A stretch of DNA of 64,000 nt from Citrobacter sp. FP75 (lineage in GTDB: Bacteria > Pseudomonadota > Gammaproteobacteria > Enterobacterales > Enterobacteriaceae): positions 186,001 through 250,000 of the forward strand of contig NZ_JAFDOE010000001.1 of NCBI RefSeq assembly GCF_018342065.1. Reading direction: 5' to 3'. A model generated the notes under the pieces. The model was not told where the DNA came from and did no database searches. It saw only the letters and a program-made list of their open reading frames with translations. Position numbers and translations under genes: made by a program. Position 1 is the stretch's first letter. Each line of letters opens with the position of its first letter. Shown here one piece after another: positions 57,175-64,000 of this stretch.

Positions 57175-58557
57175 ATGTGCAAATTTAAGCTTCTTACCCT
57201 CAGTGTTGTTTTTATTCTGGCCGGTTGTTCGCTGGCGCCGGAGTATCAGCGTCCGGCAATGCCGGTGCCGCAGCAATTCTCCTTAAGCCAGAATGCGCTG
57301 GTTCCGACACCTCAGGGATATCAGGACACGGGCTGGCGCACCTTTTTCGTTGACGATCAGGTGAAAGCGCTGATTGGCGAGGCGCTGCTGAATAACCGTG
57401 ATTTACGCATGGCAACCCTGAAGGTTCAGGAAGCAAGAGCACAATATGGGGTGACGGATGCAGACCGCTATCCACAGCTTAATGCTGGCTCCAGCGGCAC
57501 TTATAGCGGAAAATTTAAAGGTGATACCAGCACGCAGAAAGAATTTGAGGCTGGACTGAATCTCAGTTTCGATTTGGATTTCTTCGGACGGCTGAAAAAT
57601 ATGAGTGAAGCCGAACGACAGAATTTCTTTGCCAGCGAAGAAGCGCGCCGGGCGGTGCATATCTTATTAATTTCCAACGTGTCGCAAAGTTATTTCAACC
57701 AGCGCCTGGCTTACGCACAGTTGCAAATCGCCGAAGAAACGCTGCAAAACTATCAGCGCTCTTATGCCTTTGTCGAAAAACAACTGCTAACGGGAAGTAC
57801 CAATGTCCTGGCGCTGGAACAGGCGCGGGGTGTGATTGAAAGTACGCGCGCCGATATCGCAAAACGTAAAGGCGAACTGGCGCAGGCGAATAATGCGCTG
57901 CAGCTGCTGCTGGGCACCTACGGGAAATTACCGGATGACCGGGCGCTCAGCCGCGGTGATATTAACGCGGTGACGCTGCCGCCGTCGCTCCCGTCACAAA
58001 TACTGCTCCAGCGTCCGGATATTTTAGAAGCCGAGCATGCGTTAATGGCGGCAAATGCCAATATCGGTGCCGCGCGGGCGGCTTTTTTCCCATCTATTAC
58101 GCTTACCAGTTCGGTATCTGGCAGCAGTAGCGAGCTCTCCAGCTTATTTAATGCCGCCAGCGGCATGTGGAATTTCGTGCCCAAAATTGATATTCCGATT
58201 TTTAACGCTGGACGTAACCAGTCAAATCTCGATTTGGCCGAAATACGCCAGCAGCAGTCGGTAGTGAATTACGAACAAAAAATCCAGAACGCGTTTAAAG
58301 AAGTGGCGGATGCACTGGTGCTGCGCCAAAGTCTGGCAGATCAAATTACCGCTCAGCAGCGCTATCTGGACTCTTTGCAAATCACGCTGCAACGCGCCAG
58401 AGCGCTCTATCAAAATGGTGCAGTCAGCTATATCGAAGTACTGGACGCAGAGCGTTCTTTATTCGCTACCCGGCAATCGTTGCTCGATCTTAATTATGCC
58501 CAGCAGGTTAATGAAATTAAGCTGTTTACTGCCCTGGGCGGCGGTTGGGTGGAATAA
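57175..58557 (+). CDS. cusC: CusC, outer-membrane channel of the CusCBA efflux pump
   Basis: The ATG at 57175 gives 460 residues beginning MCKFKLLTLSVVFILAGC. The lipobox LAGC places the lipidated Cys at 18, as CusC is a lipoprotein. The TolC-like two-fold repeat is visible, for example NNRDLRMATLKVQEARAQY and LLQRPDILEAEHALMAAN. An earlier in-frame start at 57073 would lie within the CusR box and is rejected. It forms the outer-membrane exit duct for Cu(I)/Ag(I). Confidence 0.95.
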   Translation: MCKFKLLTLSVVFILAGCSLAPEYQRPAMPVPQQFSLSQNALVPTPQGYQDTGWRTFFVDDQVKALIGEALLNNRDLRMATLKVQEARAQYGVTDADRYPQLNAGSSGTYSGKFKGDTSTQKEFEAGLNLSFDLDFFGRLKNMSEAERQNFFASEEARRAVHILLISNVSQSYFNQRLAYAQLQIAEETLQNYQRSYAFVEKQLLTGSTNVLALEQARGVIESTRADIAKRKGELAQANNALQLLLGTYGKLPDDRALSRGDINAVTLPPSLPSQILLQRPDILEAEHALMAANANIGAARAAFFPSITLTSSVSGSSSELSSLFNAASGMWNFVPKIDIPIFNAGRNQSNLDLAEIRQQQSVVNYEQKIQNAFKEVADALVLRQSLADQITAQQRYLDSLQITLQRARALYQNGAVSYIEVLDAERSLFATRQSLLDLNYAQQVNEIKLFTALGGGWVE

Positions 58558-58589
58558 CCTTAAATATTAATTTTTCAGGAGCATAAAGT

Positions 58590-58937
58590 ATGAATACTAC
58601 CGTCAAAGCCGCATTATTGAGTCTTTTCTCTGTGGTTATATTTAATGCTCAGGCCAGTGAGCATCAGCATGGCGAAATGATGAATATGCAAACTGCTGCC
58701 CAGCAGGGACAAATTATCAGCGCTACTGGCGTGATTGAATCTATTGATACGGCAAGCAAAAAAATCACCATCAAGCATGAACCTATTCCGGCGGTGAACT
58801 GGCCTGCCATGACCATGCGTTTTACGCTGGTCCCGGAAACAAAGGCTGATGATATTAAGCCCGGCGATAAGGTTGCCTTTACCTTTGTTCAACAGGGAAA
58901 CCTCTCTGTATTACGTGATATTCACGTCAGTCAATAA
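58590..58937 (+). CDS. cusF: CusF, periplasmic copper/silver chaperone
   Basis: The 115-residue protein has a signal peptide ending AQAS. The OB-fold metal site is intact: His in IKHEPIP, Trp in VNWPAM and the two Met of AMTM, the residues that bind Cu(I)/Ag(I) in E. coli CusF. The N-terminal mature part adds HQHGEMMNM, rich in His and Met. It delivers metal to CusB. AGGAG precedes the ATG. Confidence 0.96.
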   Translation: MNTTVKAALLSLFSVVIFNAQASEHQHGEMMNMQTAAQQGQIISATGVIESIDTASKKITIKHEPIPAVNWPAMTMRFTLVPETKADDIKPGDKVAFTFVQQGNLSVLRDIHVSQ

Positions 58938-59013
58938 CGTCGTTCGCAGGTCTCTTTTATTCTCACCCGCCTTCCCTGAACGCGGGTGAGACACTCGCGC
59001 AATGGAAATCACT

Positions 59014-60306
59014 ATGGCGTCTTTAAACATTAAAAATACCGCGCTTATTCTTGCCAGCATGATTATCGGTGGAGTTATTTCTGTCGGTATATATCCTTAT
59101 TTGTCATCAGCAAACGTCTCGACCGACAGCGGCTCCGCTACGCAAAAAGAGGCGCGTAAAGTGCTGTTCTGGTATGACCCAATGTACCCGAATACGCGTT
59201 TTGATAAGCCGGGTAAATCGCCGTTTATGGATATGGATCTGATCCCGAAATATGCCGATGAAGAGACCGCGAGCGACTCAGCTGCAAGCGTGCGAATCGA
59301 TCCAACGCAAACCCAAAATCTGGGGCTAAAAACAGAGGCCGTGCGCCGCGGGCCGTTGCAGTATGCACAAACTTTCCCGGCCAACGTCAGCTATAACGAA
59401 TATCAGTTTGTCATTGTGCAGGCGCGTTCTGCGGGTTTTATCGAAAAAGTGTATCCATTGACCGTCGGAGACAAAATTAAAAAAGGCGCGCCGCTGATTG
59501 ATCTGACCATCCCCGACTGGGTTGAAGCGCAGAGCGAATATCTGCTGCTGCGTGAAACCGGCGGTACCGCCACCCAGGTCGACGGTATTCTCGAAAGATT
59601 ACGTCTGGCCGGGATGCCCGAGCAGGACATCCAGCGCTTAAAATCGACCCGTCAAATTCAGACCCGCTTCACCCTGCGCGCCCCCATCGATGGGGTAATC
59701 ACTGCCTTTGATTTGCGCACCGGCATGAACATTTCGAAAGATAACGTGGTGGCAAAAATTCAGGGAATGGATCCGGTGTGGGTCAGCGCGTCTGTCCCGG
59801 AATCTATCGCCTGGCTGATTAAAGACGCCTCGCAGTTTACGATTACCGTACCCGCCTGGCCGGATAAAACGTTCACCATCAGCAAGTGGAGTATTTTGCC
59901 GAGCGTGGATGCCACAACGCGCACCCTCCAGTTGCGTTTGCAGGTCGAAAACCCTGACGAGGCGCTCAAGCCGGGTATGAATGCTTACCTCAAGCTAAAA
60001 ACACAAAGCGAGCCGATGCTGCTGATCCCGTCCAAAGCGCTGATTGATACCGGCAGCGAGCAGCGGGTGATAACCGTCGATAACGATGGGCGCTTTGTGC
60101 CGAAGCAGGTTGCCGTATTCCATGAATCTCAGGGGCTAACGGCTATCCGTTCCGGCCTGACGGAAGGTGAGAAAGTCGTCTCCAGCGGTCTGTTCCTGAT
60201 TGATTCCGAGGCGAATATTTCCGGTGCGCTGGATCGGATGCGCGCCTGGAAGAGTGGTGCGCAAGATGCCCCCGCAATGCCAGCCCCGGCGACCCATTCA
60301 CACTGA
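59014..60306 (+). CDS. cusB: CusB, periplasmic adaptor of the CusCBA pump
   Basis: The ATG at 59014 has GGAA 6 bp upstream and gives 430 residues; the ATG at 59002 lacks such a site. A signal/anchor helix (residues ~8-28) is followed by the metal-binding N-terminal segment FWYDPMYPNTRFDKPGKSPF and MDMDL with the conserved methionines. Barrel-sandwich, beta-barrel and membrane-proximal domains follow. It receives metal from CusF and bridges CusA and CusC. E. coli CusB has 407 residues; the extra length is mostly at the N-terminus and a C-terminal Ala/Pro-rich tail. Confidence 0.95.
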   Translation: MASLNIKNTALILASMIIGGVISVGIYPYLSSANVSTDSGSATQKEARKVLFWYDPMYPNTRFDKPGKSPFMDMDLIPKYADEETASDSAASVRIDPTQTQNLGLKTEAVRRGPLQYAQTFPANVSYNEYQFVIVQARSAGFIEKVYPLTVGDKIKKGAPLIDLTIPDWVEAQSEYLLLRETGGTATQVDGILERLRLAGMPEQDIQRLKSTRQIQTRFTLRAPIDGVITAFDLRTGMNISKDNVVAKIQGMDPVWVSASVPESIAWLIKDASQFTITVPAWPDKTFTISKWSILPSVDATTRTLQLRLQVENPDEALKPGMNAYLKLKTQSEPMLLIPSKALIDTGSEQRVITVDNDGRFVPKQVAVFHESQGLTAIRSGLTEGEKVVSSGLFLIDSEANISGALDRMRAWKSGAQDAPAMPAPATHSH

Positions 60307-60317
60307 GGATATAACAA

Positions 60318-63300
60318 ATGATTGAATGGATTATTCGTCGCTCGGTGGCTAACCGTTTTCTGGTGATGATGGGGGCGCTGTTCCTTAGCATCTGGGGAAC
60401 ATGGACCATCATCAACACCCCCGTGGATGCGCTGCCGGATCTCTCTGATGTGCAGGTGATTATCAAAACCAGCTATCCGGGACAGGCTCCGCAAATCGTT
60501 GAGAACCAGGTCACTTATCCTCTGACCACTACCATGCTGTCGGTGCCCGGTGCGAAAACGGTGCGCGGCTTCTCGCAGTTTGGCGACTCTTATGTGTATG
60601 TGATTTTTGAAGATGGCACCGACCCATACTGGGCACGCTCCCGCGTACTGGAATATCTCAACCAGGTGCAGGGGAAATTACCAGCAGGCGTCAGTGCGGA
60701 AATGGGGCCGGATGCCACCGGCGTCGGCTGGATCTTTGAATATGCGCTGGTGGACCGCAGTGGTAAACACGATCTGGCCGAATTACGGTCTCTGCAGGAC
60801 TGGTTTTTAAAGTATGAGTTAAAAACGATCCCCAACGTAGCGGAAGTGGCTTCGGTAGGCGGCGTGGTCAAAGAGTACCAGGTTGTTATCGATCCGATGA
60901 AGTTGACGCAATACGGTATCAGCCTGTCTGAGGTGAAATCGGCGCTGGATGCGTCTAACCAGGAGGCGGGCGGTTCCTCCGTGGAGATGGCGGAAGCGGA
61001 ATACATGGTGCGTGCCAGCGGGTATCTGCAAACCCTCGATGACTTCAACACTATTGTGCTGAAATCCGGGGCTGACGGTGTACCTGTGTATCTGCGCGAT
61101 GTCGCGCGCGTGCAGATTGGGCCGGAAATGCGCCGTGGGATCGCCGAACTGAATGGCGAAGGTGAAGTGGCTGGCGGCGTTGTGATTCTGCGCTCGGGTA
61201 AAAATGCGCGTGAGGTCATCTCCGCCGTTAAAGACAAACTCGAGACGCTGAAAAGCAGCCTGCCGGAAGGCGTTGAGGTAGTTACAACATACGATCGCAG
61301 CCAGCTTATTGACCGCGCGATTGATAACCTGAGCTACAAGCTGCTGGAAGAGTTCATCGTTGTGGCGCTGGTGTGCGCGCTGTTCCTGTGGCATATCCGC
61401 TCGGCGCTGGTGGCGATAATCTCCCTGCCGTTGGGGTTGTGTATTGCGTTTATCGTGATGCATTTCCAGGGGCTAAACGCCAACATTATGTCGCTTGGGG
61501 GAATCGCTATTGCGGTGGGGGCGATGGTCGATGCCGCGATTGTAATGATTGAAAACGCGCATAAGCGGCTGGAAGAGTGGGAGCATCAGCATCCGGGTGA
61601 AAAGCTGGATAACGCCACGCGCTGGCAGGTGATCACCAACGCCTCGGTGGAAGTGGGACCGGCGCTATTCATCAGTTTACTGATTATTACCCTGTCGTTT
61701 ATCCCTATTTTTACCCTTGAGGGACAGGAAGGGCGACTGTTTGGCCCGCTGGCGTTCACCAAAACCTATGCCATGGCCGGCGCGGCGTTTCTGGCGATTG
61801 TGGTGATCCCAATCCTGATGGGATTTTGGATCCGCGGCAAAATCCCGGCGGAAAGCAGCAACCCGCTTAACCGTTTCTTAATTCGTATTTACCATCCGCT
61901 GCTGCTGAAGGTACTGCACTGGCCGAAGGCCACCCTGCTGGTGGCGGTGCTGTCGATCCTGACGGTTATTTGGCCACTGAATAAAGTTGGCGGCGAATTC
62001 TTACCGCAGATCAACGAAGGCGATCTGCTGTATATGCCGTCGACCCTGCCGGGGATTTCGGCGGCGCAGGCGGCGGATATGCTGCAAAAAACCGACAAGC
62101 TGATCATGACCGTCCCGGAAGTGGCGCGTGTGTTTGGTAAAACCGGCAAGGCTGAAACCGCCACCGATTCCGCGCCGCTGGAAATGGTTGAAACCACCAT
62201 TCAGTTGAAACCGCAGGATCAGTGGCGTCCGGGAATGACGATGGACAAAATCATTGAGGAGCTGGATAAAACGGTTCGGCTGCCGGGGCTGGCAAACTTG
62301 TGGGTGCCGCCGATTCGTAACCGCATCGACATGCTCTCTACCGGGATCAAAAGCCCAATCGGGATTAAGGTGTCGGGCACTGTGCTGGCGGATATTGACG
62401 CCACGGCCGAGCAAATCGAAGAAGTGGCCAGAACCGTGCCCGGCGTCGCCTCCGCATTGGCGGAACGTCTGGAAGGCGGGCGCTATCTTAGCGTCGATAT
62501 TCAGCGTGAAAAGGCTGCGCGTTATGGCATGACGGTAGGTGATGTACAGCTATTCATTACCTCGGCGGTAGGTGGCGCGATGGTAGGCGAAACGGTTGAA
62601 GGAATTGCCCGCTACCCGATCAACCTTCGCTATCCGCAAAGCTATCGCGACAGCCCGGAAGCGTTACGACAGCTGCCGATCCTGACGCCAATGAAGCAGC
62701 AGATAACGCTGGCCGATGTGGCGGATGTGAAGGTTGTTTCAGGCCCGTCGATGCTGAAGACCGAGAACGCGCGACCGACCAGCTGGATTTACATCGATGC
62801 CCGCGATCGCGACATGGTTTCGGTGGTGAACGATCTGAAAAAAGCGATTGCTGAGAACGTCCAGCTAAAACCGGGGACCAGCGTGGCGTTTTCGGGGCAG
62901 TTTGAGCTGCTCGAACGCGCCAGCCATAAGCTCAAACTGATGGTGCCGATGACGCTGATGATCATCTTTGTGCTGTTGTATCTGGCGTTCCGTCGTTTTG
63001 GTGAAGCGCTGCTGATTATCACCAGCGTGCCGTTCGCACTGGTGGGCGGGATTTGGTTCCTCTACTGGATGGGATTCCATATGTCGGTAGCGACCGGGAC
63101 CGGATTTATTGCGCTGGCAGGCGTTGCCGCTGAGTTCGGTGTGGTTATGCTGATGTATCTGCGCCACGCCATCGAGGCGGAGCCTGCGCTGGAAAATCCG
63201 CAGACCTTTACGGTCGCTAAGCTGGATGAGGCGTTATACCACGGGGCGGTGCTTCGCGTGCGTCCCAAAGCGATGACCGTGGCGGTGATTATTGCTGGCC

Positions 63301-63461
63301 TGTTGCCGATTTTATGGGGAACCGGGGCCGGGTCTGAAGTGATGAGCCGGATAGCCGCCCCGATGATTGGCGGTATGATCACTGCGCCGCTGCTGTCGCT
63401 GTTTATCATCCCTGCGGCCTATAAGCTGATGTGGCTGCACCGACATCGTCCGCAGAAATAA
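60318..63461 (+). CDS. cusA: CusA, inner-membrane RND pump for Cu(I)/Ag(I)
   Basis: The 1047-residue protein equals E. coli CusA in length. It has 12 transmembrane helices and two large periplasmic loops. The three-methionine metal site is present at exactly the E. coli positions: Met573 ([10 protein letters not shown]), Met623 (LEMVETT) and Met672 (RIDMLSTG). The proton-relay region [20 protein letters not shown] is intact. It exports Cu(I)/Ag(I) through CusB and CusC. It is the last gene of cusCFBA. Confidence 0.97.
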   Translation: MIEWIIRRSVANRFLVMMGALFLSIWGTWTIINTPVDALPDLSDVQVIIKTSYPGQAPQIVENQVTYPLTTTMLSVPGAKTVRGFSQFGDSYVYVIFEDGTDPYWARSRVLEYLNQVQGKLPAGVSAEMGPDATGVGWIFEYALVDRSGKHDLAELRSLQDWFLKYELKTIPNVAEVASVGGVVKEYQVVIDPMKLTQYGISLSEVKSALDASNQEAGGSSVEMAEAEYMVRASGYLQTLDDFNTIVLKSGADGVPVYLRDVARVQIGPEMRRGIAELNGEGEVAGGVVILRSGKNAREVISAVKDKLETLKSSLPEGVEVVTTYDRSQLIDRAIDNLSYKLLEEFIVVALVCALFLWHIRSALVAIISLPLGLCIAFIVMHFQGLNANIMSLGGIAIAVGAMVDAAIVMIENAHKRLEEWEHQHPGEKLDNATRWQVITNASVEVGPALFISLLIITLSFIPIFTLEGQEGRLFGPLAFTKTYAMAGAAFLAIVVIPILMGFWIRGKIPAESSNPLNRFLIRIYHPLLLKVLHWPKATLLVAVLSILTVIWPLNKVGGEFLPQINEGDLLYMPSTLPGISAAQAADMLQKTDKLIMTVPEVARVFGKTGKAETATDSAPLEMVETTIQLKPQDQWRPGMTMDKIIEELDKTVRLPGLANLWVPPIRNRIDMLSTGIKSPIGIKVSGTVLADIDATAEQIEEVARTVPGVASALAERLEGGRYLSVDIQREKAARYGMTVGDVQLFITSAVGGAMVGETVEGIARYPINLRYPQSYRDSPEALRQLPILTPMKQQITLADVADVKVVSGPSMLKTENARPTSWIYIDARDRDMVSVVNDLKKAIAENVQLKPGTSVAFSGQFELLERASHKLKLMVPMTLMIIFVLLYLAFRRFGEALLIITSVPFALVGGIWFLYWMGFHMSVATGTGFIALAGVAAEFGVVMLMYLRHAIEAEPALENPQTFTVAKLDEALYHGAVLRVRPKAMTVAVIIAGLLPILWGTGAGSEVMSRIAAPMIGGMITAPLLSLFIIPAAYKLMWLHRHRPQK

Positions 63462-63470
63462 AGCCCTGAT

Positions 63471-63512
63471 AGCGTTGCGCCTGAAAACCCCGTCAGGCGT
63501 GGCGCTACTTTT
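63471..63512 (+). terminator. Terminator after cusA
   Basis: A 14-bp stem between 63471-63484 and 63493-63506, with three G-U pairs and loop AAACCCCG, is followed by ACTTTTCC. The right arm overlaps the stop of the convergent AraC-family gene. Confidence 0.75.
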
Positions 63513-64000
63513 CCAATGCCTTAACCCGTTTTCTGTACTCGCCCGGCGTGCAACCATATTCGCGCAGAAAAATTTTGTGAAACGACGATTCGCTGGCGTA
63601 GCCTACCGATTCGGCAATCACGATCAAAGGCCGTGAATCGCGAGACAGCATCTGGGCGGCGAATTGCAAACGTAGCGTGGTTAAGACGGCGAGCGGCGTG
63701 GAGTTTGAGACTTCACGGAACAGCTGCGCGAAGCTGGCCCGCGACATATGCGCCCGCTGCGCCAGTTCTTCGACGGTCCACGGATGAGCGGGCGACTCCA
63801 GCATCAGGTTGACGATGGCTCCCAGTCTGGGATGCAGCAGCAGATTCAGCATATTTTTGCCCGGTGAGGCCTGTGCCAGCCACTCGCGAACGGCGAGTGT
63901 AAACAGCGTGGCGCATTGCTGGCTGCATACCACCTCAGAACCCGGCTGCATATTTATCGATTCCTGTTGCAGCAGCTCAATCATGGCTTTCAGCCACTGA
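63505..64000 (-). CDS. AraC-family transcriptional regulator (5' end outside window)
   Basis: The frame is open to the right edge of the window, so the N-terminus is missing; at least 164 codons are present. The C-terminal 100 residues carry the two helix-turn-helices of the AraC/XylS domain (WTVEELAQRAHMSRASFAQL and IAESVGYASESSFHKIF) and the RKRV tail. The part before it (MNLLLHPRLGAIVNLML-like) resembles the cupin-type AraC regulators. I do not recognise a named orthologue. It converges on cusA with overlapping 3' signals. Confidence 0.85.
   Translation of the reverse strand, partial: QWLKAMIELLQQESINMQPGSEVVCSQQCATLFTLAVREWLAQASPGKNMLNLLLHPRLGAIVNLMLESPAHPWTVEELAQRAHMSRASFAQLFREVSNSTPLAVLTTLRLQFAAQMLSRDSRPLIVIAESVGYASESSFHKIFLREYGCTPGEYRKRVKALEK

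Noticed and set aside
57212-57475. Minus-strand open frame within cusC
   Set aside because: It is a shadow of the cusC reading frame with no independent start signal or similarity.
1-64000. CRISPR arrays or insertion sequences
   Set aside because: No regularly spaced direct repeats and no transposase-like reading frame with terminal inverted repeats were seen.

Overview
The window is a stretch of enterobacterial chromosome. Gene order from ybbO to folD follows the E. coli K-12 chromosome. The metQ/N/I-like sfbABC block and the complete fimAICDHF-fimZ-fimY-EAL-fimW-argU arrangement are of the Salmonella type. Protein sequences are close to, but clearly diverged from, both genera as I remember them, so a Citrobacter-like member of the Salmonella/Citrobacter branch is the best guess. 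No insertion sequence, integrase, phage gene or CRISPR array was seen.

Layout. 1-4.5 kb: ybbO (cut by the window edge), tesA, ybbA-ybbP. 4.6-8.5 kb: an outer-membrane porin followed by sfbABC, a methionine-family ABC importer. 8.5-9.6 kb: selU. 9.7-30.8 kb: a full purine/allantoin catabolic regulon. It covers regulators allS and allR, and allA. It has the glyoxylate-to-glycerate route gcl-hyi-glxR-glxK, and transporters allP, ybbY and an extra MFS carrier that I do not recall from the K-12 cluster. It also has allB, allE-allC-allD and allFGHK. Together these convert allantoin via ureidoglycolate to glyoxylate plus urea, or via oxalurate to oxamate plus carbamoyl phosphate, the latter yielding ATP through carbamate kinase. 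Two identical 17-bp AllR operators flank the regulator region. 30.9-38.5 kb: housekeeping genes purEK, lpxH, ppiB, cysS, ybcI, ybcJ and folD, interrupted by a two-gene secreted-protein cassette (a DUF2145 protein plus an unknown).

38.5-49 kb: type 1 fimbriae with Salmonella-style regulators FimZ, FimY and FimW, an EAL-domain protein, and the argU tRNA (fimU in Salmonella). There is no fimB/fimE recombinase. Every arginine codon of fimY here is CGN, so the AGA/AGG-dependent control by argU described in Salmonella cannot act on this fimY.

49-64 kb: beyond argU, where E. coli K-12 carries the DLP12 prophage, lie a UspF-like gene, the torYZ TMAO reductase with candidate FNR and NarL sites, and a metallo-beta-lactamase-fold protein. 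Then come the cus copper/silver system (cusRS divergent from cusCFBA) and the start of an AraC-family gene cut by the window edge. Downstream of cusS is a 70-residue protein resembling one repeat of the silver/copper-binding protein SilE, with its own CusR-like half-sites. This makes the chromosomal locus resemble the plasmid sil layout, and it is the observation I rate most worth following.
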